Of a stretch of 48,113 bases of DNA, positions 25,870-34,536 are shown piece after piece. The position numbers and the translations under genes are program-made. The notes under the pieces are model-generated. The model was not told the DNA's origin and ran no database searches. It saw only the letters and a list, made by a program, of their open reading frames with translations. How positions within the stretch are numbered: the first letter of the stretch is position 1; each line of letters starts with the position of its first letter. Origin of the DNA: Candidatus Obscuribacterales bacterium (GTDB lineage Bacteria > Cyanobacteriota > Vampirovibrionia > Obscuribacterales > Obscuribacteraceae); NCBI GenBank assembly GCA_019747875.1, contig JAIEQI010000077.1:1-48113 (forward strand), in the 5' to 3' direction.

Positions 25870-27633
25870 ATGAACAAGAAATTTTTGATTTCTCTGCTTG
25901 CGCTTAGTATTGCACTAAGTGCTAGTGCGGTGACGGATAAAAACCGGGTCTACGCCAGAAGCTCTAGTTCGGGGAACACCGTCCGAAGCAGTTCGAAAGA
26001 GGATAGCGCCGCTTGCCGTTCGTGCGTATCACAGGCCGCCAGCCTTTTTGCAGCCAACCAATTAGAGAAGTCAGCTGCACTTTTGAGGCAGTGGTCGTCG
26101 AAGTGTCCGAGCAATTCGCAATTACATCTTATGTTGTCCTCAATAATCGTCCGGCTTGGCGAAAAGGGCGATGAAGCGCAAAGAGAAGCCGCTCTAGCCT
26201 GCCTGGCAGCTCCAGATTCTCAAGCAGCGCACCTCCAGTATGCTATGACGCTGCAAACTGCGGAAAAATACAACCAGGCAGCGCAAGAGTTCGAATCCGT
26301 CACCAGCATCAATCCAGGCAGCTATGAAGCTTGGAGTGCGCTGGCGGACGTGTACAAAAGGCTTAGACAAGACGAAGATGCAAAAAATGCAGCGGCAAAA
26401 GCGGCCGCTCTTGAGCCGGGCTCCCAAGCCATACGCCTGCAGGTCCTGCAAAATCTGAAACGTTCAGGAAAGCAAACAGCCGCAAAGAAAGAGCTAAAAA
26501 GACTTATTGCAGAATCCACAAACGCACCGGAATTCGATCAATCATTAGCAACCGAGGCGCTGCAACTCGGTGCTTACGACGAAGCTTTGGAAGCTAGCGG
26601 AAGGGTCTTAAAAGCCTATCCGAGTTCGGCTGGAGCGCTCAAAATTGCGGCGATTTCGTATTTGCTCAAACACGACTATCCATCGGCAGAATCGAGTGCA
26701 GCTAAGATGCTTGGCGAGAAGCAAAAGGGGGGAGAGGCATTAGCGATTCGCGCCATCAGCCGCATGAAGATGGGTAAGAATGCCGAGTCTGAAAAGGATG
26801 TAGATTCCGCCATAGCACAAGAGCCCGCTTCGGGATTAGTCATGCTTGCAGATGGCTTGCGGAAGTTGTCGACTGGCGATTTCGAGAATGCGTCGGAACA
26901 GCTGAGGCTTGCCAGCGAATCGAGCACAAAAGGGTCCCCACTGGACAAGATTCCGCAAAGTCTTGCACACATTGCATTGTCGCAGCTATACAGGAAGCAA
27001 GGATTATTGATGGAATCGGTTCAAGAAGCTCATTCTGCAGGTGCAGACCGCCGCTTCGAATGCGACGCAATGGCTCTTGAGTCGCGCGCACTAGTTGACG
27101 ATACATCACGTCCCGACAACCTGACGAACGCGGGTCGATTAGCCCAATCGGCTCTCAGCGTCGACGCTAACAATTCTGATGCGTTGTTATCACAATCTGT
27201 TGTTGATCTAAAAACGGGACATCTGGAAGCGGCGAAAAAGTCAGCAGAGAAGGCAGCACAACTCAATCCAATCAGTGCTGACGCCTTCCTTGTGCTTGCC
27301 CGAATATTGCAAACGCAGGGAAACAAGACTGAATTCGAACAATTGATCGAAAAGGGTCTCAGCGCGGAGCCAAAGGATCCCGAACTGCTATCAGAGAAAG
27401 CGCGTCTATTACTTGCACAAAGCAAAGCCGGGGAAGCGGAATCCTTGCTAAAACTGGCAATGGCACAGGTGGTCAGAAAACCGGATCTGACATTCATGCT
27501 GGCTGAGGCTTGCGAGAAAAGCGGGAAGCAAGAAGAATCGCTCAAGTATTACAAACAAAGCCTATCGCAAGGTCTAAGCGGCGACTTTTCCACCCAAGCG
27601 AAAGCAGCAATCAGCAGGCTCGAAGCGAAGTAG
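25870..27633 (+). CDS. Secreted TPR-rich protein
   Basis: About 587 residues. The signal peptide is MNKKFLISLLALSIALSASA. The mature N-terminus is Ser-rich and contains a CRSC motif (about residues 44-47) of unknown meaning. The remainder is a TPR-like solenoid: HLQYAMTLQTAEKYNQAAQEF, EAWSALADVYKRLRQDEDA, LTFMLAEACEKSGKQEESLKYY. Starts at 25843 (GTG) and 25855 (ATG) are in frame, but the ATG at 25870 begins the signal peptide. It is convergent with the Sel1 gene downstream (47 bases apart). Function unknown beyond probable protein binding. Confidence 0.88.
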   Translation: MNKKFLISLLALSIALSASAVTDKNRVYARSSSSGNTVRSSSKEDSAACRSCVSQAASLFAANQLEKSAALLRQWSSKCPSNSQLHLMLSSIIVRLGEKGDEAQREAALACLAAPDSQAAHLQYAMTLQTAEKYNQAAQEFESVTSINPGSYEAWSALADVYKRLRQDEDAKNAAAKAAALEPGSQAIRLQVLQNLKRSGKQTAAKKELKRLIAESTNAPEFDQSLATEALQLGAYDEALEASGRVLKAYPSSAGALKIAAISYLLKHDYPSAESSAAKMLGEKQKGGEALAIRAISRMKMGKNAESEKDVDSAIAQEPASGLVMLADGLRKLSTGDFENASEQLRLASESSTKGSPLDKIPQSLAHIALSQLYRKQGLLMESVQEAHSAGADRRFECDAMALESRALVDDTSRPDNLTNAGRLAQSALSVDANNSDALLSQSVVDLKTGHLEAAKKSAEKAAQLNPISADAFLVLARILQTQGNKTEFEQLIEKGLSAEPKDPELLSEKARLLLAQSKAGEAESLLKLAMAQVVRKPDLTFMLAEACEKSGKQEESLKYYKQSLSQGLSGDFSTQAKAAISRLEAK

Positions 27634-27680
27634 GGGCGACGCCATGAATGCCAACGCCTGAATTCCCACAAATGGCACGC

Positions 27681-28679
27681 CTACTCGCGATTACGGCCGG
27701 TGCCGGGCCCGTAGTAGCCAGGATAGGGCTGGAATCGTGGGCTCGTGCTTCTTGATTGTTCCTGCTGAGCCGTGGCGGCAAAGTTCCTCATCCAGGCAAG
27801 ACGCTCCTCAGAGTTATTGAACTTAACTTCGGGATCACCACCGATGAAGGCAGCGCCAACCGGCAAGCGATTGCCGACCACCATATCCTGCTCCTGGTCG
27901 GATCTGAAGCCGATGAAGTTAGTCCGGAATGAGAGCTTGCGAGCCCATTGAGCCGCCTCAGCATCCCCGTTGCTGGCTGCAACATTGTTCCAATAGATGG
28001 CACGATCGCGGTTTTGCTCCACACCTACGCCAAACTGATAGGCACGCGCCAGTGCTGCTTGAGCTTGAACATTGCCAAGCCGAGCCCCTTTCTCGTACCA
28101 GTAAGCGGCATCATTCCAATTTTCTTGAACGCCCATGCCGTACTCATACAGTTGCCCGAGATTCTTCATCGCCTGAGGCTCGCCAAGCTTGGCAGCATCA
28201 TAATAGTAGGCAGCAGCCTCTTCCCAGTCCTGGTCGACGCCGATCCCCTTTTCGTACATGTAGCCAAGCTTTAACTGGGCTGACGTATCGCCCGCTTTTG
28301 CGGCGTACTCCAAATATCGAAGGGCTTTGTCAGGCTGCCCCTGGTTATACAATTGTTCGCCTTGACGCAGGGCTTTAGCAACTTCACGTGGATCATATTG
28401 ATTTGGGCGAAAATCACCGCTCGGCTGAGGCACATAGCCAGGCCCAACGTCCCGTCCAGGCTGTCCGGGCTGAATAAAGCCTGGAATATATACGCCCGGA
28501 ACCTCAATCTGAACTTGGGGCGAAGCACCCATTCCGCGATCATACTGGCGATTATTGCCCCTTCCTGCATTTCCCCAATTCCCTGGCGTAATCAGTTCCC
28601 ATGGAATTAGCGATTCTGCGACGTTTTTCGCGGATGCCAACGTTACCTGGTTATCGTCTCTATCAAATCTTTCAGCCAT
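27681..28679 (-). CDS. Sel1-repeat protein
   Basis: 332 residues without signal peptide. A Gly/Pro-rich first third is followed by four Sel1-like repeats: LRYLEYAAKAGDTSAQLKLGYMYEKGIGV, YYYDAAKLGEPQAMKNLGQLYEYGMGV, WYEKGARLGNVQAQAALARAYQFGVGV, and WNNVAASNGDAEAAQWAR, at about residues 115-255 (each quoted in part). The C-terminal tail is polar. Sel1 proteins scaffold signalling or envelope complexes; the partner is not evident. It is divergent from the pseudokinase gene, with about 325 bases between. Confidence 0.88.
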   Translation of the reverse strand: MAERFDRDDNQVTLASAKNVAESLIPWELITPGNWGNAGRGNNRQYDRGMGASPQVQIEVPGVYIPGFIQPGQPGRDVGPGYVPQPSGDFRPNQYDPREVAKALRQGEQLYNQGQPDKALRYLEYAAKAGDTSAQLKLGYMYEKGIGVDQDWEEAAAYYYDAAKLGEPQAMKNLGQLYEYGMGVQENWNDAAYWYEKGARLGNVQAQAALARAYQFGVGVEQNRDRAIYWNNVAASNGDAEAAQWARKLSFRTNFIGFRSDQEQDMVVGNRLPVGAAFIGGDPEVKFNNSEERLAWMRNFAATAQQEQSRSTSPRFQPYPGYYGPGTGRNRE

Positions 28680-29005
28680 CTAACACCACTGCCACCCGGT
28701 CCAGCACAAAAATTGTGCGATCATTACTGATTAGAACCGTTGGTCCTCTCATCTACTCTTCCCCACAATAAGAATGACAGGAGGGGCATTATTAGAGAAC
28801 CCGGTTATTCCCACAGCCACCCCGGTTGGACCGAGACCAAAGCCTACATCGCCCTATTGATTAGGGTCTAAGGCGCCAGGGACATAGATAAAACATGAAA
28901 GTAAGGGCATAATGAGCGGAGGAGTTATAAGGGGACTACGCCCCAGCCACACTCCGAGCGTCTTTATTCAATCATGTGGGCAGGCTCCGCAATAAAGCTG
29001 GAAAA
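28680..29005. other. Divergent intergenic region with a recurrent stem-loop
   Basis: It contains the short hairpin CCCTA-TTGAT-TAGGG (near 28852) and the recurrent structured element at 28914-28961. No gene is seen. Confidence 0.5.
28914..28961. repeat. Structured repeat element, copy 1
   Basis: Shares about 80% of its 48 bases with 40559-40606. Both can form an outer GAGT/ACTC stem and an inner stem: GGGG-ACTACG-CCCC here, GGGC-GTTA-GCCC there. The inner stems differ in sequence but both pair. This copy lies 45 bases upstream of the pseudokinase start. Confidence 0.55.
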
Positions 29006-31099
29006 ATGAGCGACGAAACCGAAACAACCTACCCGACAACGTTTCAAGAGATTTTCGATGGCTTGCCTGGGCGAATTCTGCCCAAGCGATATCGCATCGA
29101 TACACTCATGTCACTAAGTCCGTACACCGCCATTTTTCGGACATTTTACGAGCCGCTTGATCAAGTCGTCGTCATGCGCCTATTCAAAGTGCGCTCACAC
29201 GAGGACGATTATCAGTACAAGCGTTTCTTGCAGGAAGCCAAACGCCTGTCCGGCTTTAAGCACCAGAACGTAATTAAGCTAATCGATTACGGCATTCTGG
29301 AAGAAGGCATTCCCTACATCGTCACTGAAAACATCAACGGGCCGACCCTCGAAGAAGTGCTCAATCGCACAAATAGAATCGACCCCGATCAGATGGTGAT
29401 TCTGTTCACGCAGATTGCTCGTGCCGTCCAGTTCGGGCACGAACACGGCGTTTTGCACGAGAGCCTGAAACCGAGCAGGATCATTCTGTTCGATGATCCT
29501 GAAAGCGGAGAAGTCATCGTCAAAGTTAACGGGCTCGGTCTGATGGCCTTGCATCATAAGCTTGGTGTGTCACTGAAGACACCTGCAGAAAGGCAGGATT
29601 TCATCGGCACCGGAGCCTACATGAGTCCCGAACAATGCCTTCAAGACAAGCCTATGGACGGACGTTCAGACGTATATTCACTCGGCTGCATGATGTATGA
29701 ATGCTTGGGCGGTCAGCCGCCATTCATAGCCAACGATCCACGAGAAGTTCTGAGAATGCAGGTTCAAAACGCGCACGTCCCGCTGAATGTGCTTCGCTCC
29801 GAACTGGCGATTCCAAAGAGACTTCTATCGGTCGTCGATAAGTGCCTTGAGAAGGACCATACGAGGCGCTATCAATTTGTTCGCGACCTACAATCAGATT
29901 TGGAAAGAGACATCGATCCATCTGAGCGCGAACAGCAAGTTCAAATCCCAGCGGGCATCTCAAAAGCGCAACAGAGAGTTAAAGAGAGCTTCGAACTACC
30001 GGTGAAGCAGTTGTTGTTTCTCTTCGGCGGAGTGCTCGGTCTTGCAGCGCTGGCATTTGTCGGATTGAACACAATCAATGTTGCAGGTCAGTTCGCCGAT
30101 ATGGGAATATGGCAGGCGAAACTCGATTCCGGTACGAAGGCCCTACAAGAGGGGCGCATCGCAGATGCCGGTCGCGACCTCGAGCAAAGCGTTATCGAAG
30201 CGAAGAAGTTCAAAGCACCAGATTCACGCATGGCGATCAGCTTGAATCAAGAAGCGAACTACTTTCTTGCAATTGGAAAAACAACAGAAGCAACGACAGC
30301 TCTTAAGGAGGCAATAAGCGTTGAGGGCGCTTCCAAGACTGCAGATGGTCCTGCCGCTGTAGACTCCTATGTATTTCTAGCACGCGCACAATTGGCTGCT
30401 GGGAATTCTGCTGAGGCGGAGAAATCTGCGCGGAAGGGTGTGGAGCTTGCAGAAAAGAATCCGAAGGACTCGAAAGATCCTCTCTTCAATTCATATCTGC
30501 AGCTTTTGAAGGTATACGTGGCTGAGAAGAAGGTAGAGCCGGCAAAGAAATCACTTGCACAGTTGTCGGCAGCCGCCGCAACAGACGTGCAAAAGACAGA
30601 AGTAAAACAAGCTGAAGCCCTCATCGATGCAGCCGCAGGAAAACATGATGCAGCGTTGGAAAAGCTTCAGAGCGTGCTCGGCGAACGCCAGGAGAAGATC
30701 GGATTAGATGCACTCCCCGTGGTTGAAACGATGATGGAAATGGGCAATGTTCTTGCTGCAGCGAAGAAGCACGACAAAGCCATTACGATTTTGAAAACTG
30801 CCTACGATAACAGAAAGAAGTACGTGCCGGAGGAAACTCCAAACATGGTCAATTTGACCATGCAAATCGGCAACATTTATGAGCTGCAAGGAAAGAAAGA
30901 CGAAGCAGAGAAACAATACCGCGCAGCGCTTGAAACAAGCGAGAAGATTTGGGGCGAACGCAACAAAGAACGGTTGCCATACATTGATTCATTCGCAAAA
31001 TTCTTGCGCAAAACAGGAAGAATATCCGCAGCAGAAGTATACGAGCAAGAAGCGCGAGAAATCCGGGATCCAAGCAAGATTCCGAAGATCGCGCGCTAA
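29006..31099 (+). CDS. Membrane pseudokinase with TPR ectodomain
   Basis: About 697 residues. The N-terminal domain (about 20-310) has the protein-kinase fold pattern but no catalytic residues. There is no glycine loop (SLSPYTAIF), the beta3 Lys is Arg (VVVMRLF), HRDLKPDN is HESLKPSR and DFG is GLG (KVNGLGLM). Structural parts remain, such as GTGAYMSPEQC and DGRSDVYSLGCMMYECL. One membrane helix (about 338-360, LLFLFGGVLGLAALAFVGL) leads to a roughly 330-residue TPR region. It therefore cannot phosphorylate in the usual way; it may scaffold, or regulate the active kinases with the same layout. ATG at 29006 follows GGA; an upstream GTG at 28976 is in frame. Confidence 0.93.
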   Translation: MSDETETTYPTTFQEIFDGLPGRILPKRYRIDTLMSLSPYTAIFRTFYEPLDQVVVMRLFKVRSHEDDYQYKRFLQEAKRLSGFKHQNVIKLIDYGILEEGIPYIVTENINGPTLEEVLNRTNRIDPDQMVILFTQIARAVQFGHEHGVLHESLKPSRIILFDDPESGEVIVKVNGLGLMALHHKLGVSLKTPAERQDFIGTGAYMSPEQCLQDKPMDGRSDVYSLGCMMYECLGGQPPFIANDPREVLRMQVQNAHVPLNVLRSELAIPKRLLSVVDKCLEKDHTRRYQFVRDLQSDLERDIDPSEREQQVQIPAGISKAQQRVKESFELPVKQLLFLFGGVLGLAALAFVGLNTINVAGQFADMGIWQAKLDSGTKALQEGRIADAGRDLEQSVIEAKKFKAPDSRMAISLNQEANYFLAIGKTTEATTALKEAISVEGASKTADGPAAVDSYVFLARAQLAAGNSAEAEKSARKGVELAEKNPKDSKDPLFNSYLQLLKVYVAEKKVEPAKKSLAQLSAAAATDVQKTEVKQAEALIDAAAGKHDAALEKLQSVLGERQEKIGLDALPVVETMMEMGNVLAAAKKHDKAITILKTAYDNRKKYVPEETPNMVNLTMQIGNIYELQGKKDEAEKQYRAALETSEKIWGERNKERLPYIDSFAKFLRKTGRISAAEVYEQEAREIRDPSKIPKIAR

Positions 31100-31119
31100 G
31101 TCATTTTGCGGCGAGCGTG

Positions 31120-31485
31120 CTAAGGAGCGGCGGGGACCAAAGCGCCCACGTTCTGTTCCAGGTCAGCCAAGCTGTAAGGCTTGATTATGTATGCGTTTAC
31201 TCCTGCATCTTTCCCTTTCTGGATCTCTGAACTATCAGAGCGTCCGGTGGCCATCAAGATAGGCGTGGTTCCGCCTTCCTCCCTGAAAGTCTTGCAGACG
31301 TCCAGTCCATCCATGTCAGGCAAGTTGCCGTCCAAAATTGCAAGATCAAATTTTCCATAACGCAACTGTTCCAGCCCATCCAGACCAGAAGTGACATGAA
31401 GAACATTATGCTTACGATGTTTCAAAAAAAGCATTGCGTTGTCTGCAATATCTTGATCGTCTTCTACCAAAAGGATTTTCGCCAC
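31120..31485 (-). CDS. Stand-alone CheY-like receiver protein
   Basis: 121 residues, a single receiver domain without output domain. Phospho-acceptor Asp52 in AILDGNLPDMDG, acidic pair EDD at 8-10, Thr/Ser switch in MATGR, and Lys about 102 in IIKPYS are all present. A GTG start at 31485 is chosen, because AGGGTGG precedes it by five bases and family members start 'AKILLVEDD'. The longer in-frame reading to 31569 is unlikely. Probably receives phosphate from a histidine kinase such as that at 36833-38518 and signals by protein contact. It converges on the pseudokinase gene with only 20 bases between. Confidence 0.93.
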   Translation of the reverse strand: MAKILLVEDDQDIADNAMLFLKHRKHNVLHVTSGLDGLEQLRYGKFDLAILDGNLPDMDGLDVCKTFREEGGTTPILMATGRSDSSEIQKGKDAGVNAYIIKPYSLADLEQNVGALVPAAP

Positions 31486-31636
31486 AGTATCCACCCTAAC
31501 AGCCTTCATAAGTTGTACCCAGCACCCGCGCAGAAACTCACACTTAATGATTAGACCGGGGTTCGCCACAAACGCGACCGTAAACAGTTAGCGCAAATAC
31601 ATATCATTCAAACATCAGCAAACGAGGTGGGTGATT

Positions 31637-31846
31637 ATGTCTCTAATGGAACAGCATCAAACAATCAAAGCTCCAAGCCAAGGTGTAGAGCGAGTCTATG
31701 TCGAAAAACAAGCAGCTGAAACGAGAGCTAAAAAGAGCGCTGAATTCAAAAGGCTAAAAGCCACCAGCACGGAAGAGAAGAAACCGAGCTGCTGGGATGC
31801 TATCGCCGCCATGTTTAGACCACGAACAAATAAGCTTGCAGGCTAA
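31637..31846 (+). CDS. Small basic protein, unknown function
   Basis: 69 residues, Lys/Glu/Ala-rich helix followed by KKPSCWDAIAAMFRPR, a short amphipathic end with one Cys. No family recognised. The start is well supported: GAGGTGG lies six bases before the ATG. Its stop codon overlaps that of the EEP-fold gene on the other strand (CTAA shared). Confidence 0.6.
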   Translation: MSLMEQHQTIKAPSQGVERVYVEKQAAETRAKKSAEFKRLKATSTEEKKPSCWDAIAAMFRPRTNKLAG

Positions 31847-32817
31847 AAGCTAATGGTCATTTCCACAGGGTAATGATCCGAGCCGATATTCGGACCTACC
31901 GAGCGCGCATCGACTCGAATATCATGTGACACGAGAAAGTGATCAATCGGTATAAAGGGAATCCCGATGAAACTTGGCCAGCTTGGCTGAGGACCGACTG
32001 ATTGTTCACTGTCCTTCAGTTTTGCATCATGGCAAAGCCTCCAAAAGGCTTCGCTCCAGGGGGAACAGTTCAAATCGCCAGCTACGATGAAAGCACCAGG
32101 ATTCTTGTTTCTTAGTTCAGCCAAATTCAGCATTTCCTGATTTCGGTCGGCAAGATAGGACGGGTCTATCGGCGGAAGAGTATGAACACTGGCAAAGTTC
32201 AGGTTCTTGCCTCCAACATCAATACTCGAGAATAGCAAAGGAATTCCCGACTTACTTAATTCCAGAACCTCAGATTTGAATGGATGTTTGCTGAAAATTG
32301 CCAATCCAAAATAATCTCCGCGTGGAAGAACTTTGGAATAGGGATATAGTCTCAATTGTGTGGACAATTCCTTGCCCCATTCAAGCCCAACTTCCTCAAA
32401 TGAGACGATATCTGGTTCTCTGGAGAGTACATATTCACATACGTCTCTATAGTTGGTATTGGGCTCAAGAATATTGATTTGAACAATTTTCAGATGTCTC
32501 TTGAGTGAGTAATCAGAAGATAGCGGAGCTCGAGTTGAACCGACAAAAACTCCGATGATTAGTGCTAGGTTCAAAAGAATCGATACAACAAAAAATGCTA
32601 ACTCTACAAGAATGACTCGGTTAGCCTTAAGTGCCAGGTTTTTTCCTCTATGGCTAAGAACAACTGGCGGAACACAGATCAATAATCCTAGTAAGTATTG
32701 AATGCGAAAATGTGCTAATAGCTCAAACGGAAACCAATCACTAAGTAACCCCAGCCAACTACTCAAAGAACAAAGCCAAGCTAGCTGTCTACAGAACGAT
32801 GCCAATGCATTCAACAT
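31843..32817 (-). CDS. Membrane endonuclease/exonuclease/phosphatase-fold protein
   Basis: 324 residues. Two or three N-terminal membrane helices (about 12-55 and 68-93) are followed by an EEP-fold catalytic domain. Active-site motifs are QINILEPN (Asn), SFEEVG (Glu), VHTLPP (His), GDLNCSPWS (Asp/Asn), IDHFLVS (Asp) and GSDHYPV (Asp-His). The family includes DNases, sphingomyelinases and inositol-phosphatases; with membrane helices in front, a phosphodiester in the envelope is the likelier substrate. It starts seven bases after the stop of the OmpR-type regulator gene, with no separate ribosome site, so the two form an operon. Confidence 0.9.
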   Translation of the reverse strand: MLNALASFCRQLAWLCSLSSWLGLLSDWFPFELLAHFRIQYLLGLLICVPPVVLSHRGKNLALKANRVILVELAFFVVSILLNLALIIGVFVGSTRAPLSSDYSLKRHLKIVQINILEPNTNYRDVCEYVLSREPDIVSFEEVGLEWGKELSTQLRLYPYSKVLPRGDYFGLAIFSKHPFKSEVLELSKSGIPLLFSSIDVGGKNLNFASVHTLPPIDPSYLADRNQEMLNLAELRNKNPGAFIVAGDLNCSPWSEAFWRLCHDAKLKDSEQSVGPQPSWPSFIGIPFIPIDHFLVSHDIRVDARSVGPNIGSDHYPVEMTISF

Positions 32818-32824
32818 GTACGGT

Positions 32825-33499
32825 CTAGTTCGCTACAAGCTCGTAGCCGGACCCTCGAAGGGTGCGCATCATTGGCTCCTTGCCTGGCTGTGCCAGTTTC
32901 TGGCGCAAGCGCTTGACGCAAGAATAGACTGCGTGTAGAGAAACTTCCGTAGATGATTCCCAGACACGTTGGATAATTGTTTCCGGACTGAACGGCTGCC
33001 CTGGATTGCGCATAAAGAATTCGAGAACGGTCGTCTCCATTGGCTGCAACTTCACTTCCTGCCCTGCCAAAAAGACCTTGCGGGTACTGGTGTTCAGAAC
33101 CAGCTCCCCAAGCTTCAATTCTTCGGCAGCAACAACAGGCGGGCGGCGGAGCAGTGCGCGGATGCGCGCCCCCAGCTCCTTCAGGTGAAAAGGCTTGGTG
33201 ACATAATCATCAGCGCCGGCATCCAGCCCTTTCTCCTTATCTTCAATTGCTGTTTTGCCAGTCAGCATAAGGATCGGTGTTAGTCCGCCGCTTTGCCGGA
33301 ACGACGTGATAATATCCAACCCCGCACCATCCGGGAATTCCCAGTCAAGCAAAATCAGATCGTACTGAAAAGATTCAATCATAGAGCGGGCTTCATCGGC
33401 ACTATGTGCCATGTCGACCTGATGCTCAGCTGACTTCAACCAATCTGACACGCTAATTGAAAGTGATACGTGATCATCTGCAACCAGAATCTTAGCCAA
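32825..33499 (-). CDS. OmpR/PhoB-family response regulator
   Basis: 224 residues. The receiver domain (1-118) has DDH at 8-10, phospho-acceptor Asp52 in LLDWEFPDG, Thr in LMLTGK and Lys in VTKPF. The winged-helix output domain (about 125-222) ends in the usual RTLRGSGYELV. It should bind DNA as a dimer after phosphorylation. Start is TTG with AAGGT about five bases upstream. No histidine kinase is adjacent; the PAS kinase 3.3 kb away is the nearest candidate. It leads an operon with the EEP-fold gene. Confidence 0.95.
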   Translation of the reverse strand: MAKILVADDHVSLSISVSDWLKSAEHQVDMAHSADEARSMIESFQYDLILLDWEFPDGAGLDIITSFRQSGGLTPILMLTGKTAIEDKEKGLDAGADDYVTKPFHLKELGARIRALLRRPPVVAAEELKLGELVLNTSTRKVFLAGQEVKLQPMETTVLEFFMRNPGQPFSPETIIQRVWESSTEVSLHAVYSCVKRLRQKLAQPGKEPMMRTLRGSGYELVAN

Positions 33500-33840
33500 A
33501 GTCTACCTTTCTCATTTCGGGGCAGGAGCATATTACCTCAACGGACGGAAAGTTGCTACTCTTTCATCTCCATCCAGCTAGCGTTTTGGGCTATTTTAGG
33601 GAAATAGAAATTTTCTCGAATTTCAGAGTGATTTGACAAGTCACTGCCAACTCGATGTCCTATATTTCAATTACTGCGGCACGCAGACTAGTTTCAAACG
33701 AAGGTGAAAATAGACGGATCCGGTTCTCCCCCGGATCTTTCTGTTTTCTGGCTTTTCCTCAATTCTGGGACTGCTAAAGCTCCGCAAGTCCTGAAATCGG
33801 CGAAAAGCAAGCCGTTGTTCATTTTCTGGTTGTCACTGAC
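33500..33840 (+). other. Divergent intergenic region carrying leader module copy 1
   Basis: It separates the response regulator (minus) from the Asn-rich gene (plus). The recognisable content is the module at 33628-33750; the first 120 bases show nothing clear. Confidence 0.55.
33628..33750 (+). ncRNA. Duplicated noncoding leader module, copy 1
   Basis: Ordered parts shared with 34344-34490 are: (T)TGACAAG...CTGCCAA, a TATA box 22 bases on (33661-33666), hairpin TGCG-GCA-CGCA, GTTTCAAACGAAGGTGAAAAT, then GATCCGG-TTCTCCC-CCGGATC followed by TTTCTGTTTTCT. The end looks like an intrinsic terminator. No plus-strand gene lies upstream, so this is either a small RNA or a terminating leader of the gene at 33841. 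Confidence 0.55.
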
Positions 33841-34317
33841 ATGTCACTAGCCAAATCGTTTAATGAGCTCATCGGAAATTGGTTGAGCGGAGTAAACGAA
33901 ATGCAGAAGAATCGCGAAATCGAAAACAACAGCAACAAAATCGAACGCAACACCGAGAGCAATGAAGTAAGCAACAACCTCCGCGCAGAAACCCTCAATG
34001 GCAAGAACAATAGTCAAGCTTTCGCAGCAATGGACGCCGGAAAGTCTAACTCCGAAGCAGACAAAATGCTCCAATCTACCCAACTAACAATCGTTGATCA
34101 CGACGCTCTTCACAAATCAGTCGATGAAGACGGCTACATTAACGGGTCCGTTCAAAATTCTGTTCGCGCTCAAGTCGGCCACGAAGCAGCCGAAGCAGCA
34201 TTCGCACAAGCAAGAATGACCCACGCCAGCACCGTTACAGAGCGCGAACCAAACAACGGAAACAACAACGATGTAAGAGCCAGCAACTATGAAGTTAAAG
34301 CTAGCAGAGGTCGTTAA
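33841..34317 (+). CDS. Asn-rich low-complexity protein
   Basis: 158 residues, rich in Asn, Glu, Ser and Ala, strongly hydrophilic, without signal peptide or membrane helix. It starts with a short amphipathic helix (SLAKSFNELIGNWLSG) and is otherwise probably disordered. No family recognised. The ATG has no strong ribosome site. It lies downstream of leader module copy 1 and is followed by copy 2 and then by an active kinase gene, so the two genes may share regulation. Confidence 0.7.
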   Translation: MSLAKSFNELIGNWLSGVNEMQKNREIENNSNKIERNTESNEVSNNLRAETLNGKNNSQAFAAMDAGKSNSEADKMLQSTQLTIVDHDALHKSVDEDGYINGSVQNSVRAQVGHEAAEAAFAQARMTHASTVTEREPNNGNNNDVRASNYEVKASRGR

Positions 34318-34343
34318 TTTTTGAATTCATTTCCAAAGAAACA

Positions 34344-34490
34344 CTCTTAGACAAGATGCTGCCAAATCAATCGAATATAGTTCAAGTACTGCGAAACGCA
34401 AAGGCAAAATCAAACCGATCGCAGAAGAGTTTCAAACGAAGGTGAAAATGGATGGATCCGGTTCTCCCGCCGGGTCTTTCTGTTTTTAAA
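34344..34490 (+). ncRNA. Duplicated noncoding leader module, copy 2
   Basis: Same order as copy 1: TAGACAAG...CTGCCAA, TATAGT (34376-34381), hairpin TGCG-AAA-CGCA, a 20-base insertion, GTTTCAAACGAAGGTGAAAAT, then GATCCGG-TTCTCCCG-CCGGGTC (one T-G pair) and TTTCTGTTTTT. The stem changes keep pairing, which points to a functional RNA or terminator. It ends 46 bases before the kinase start at 34537. Confidence 0.55.
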
Positions 34491-34536
34491 GGTGTGCACT
34501 GCTGTAAAATGGTCCTGCAGCGCAGGAGATCCATAA

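Noticed and set aside
34388..34430. ACGCAAAGGCAAAATC resembling a cyclic-di-GMP-I riboswitch start
   Set aside because: The second stem (GACGCAAAGCC-type) and the tetraloop-receptor parts are missing, and copy 1 of the module lacks this segment.
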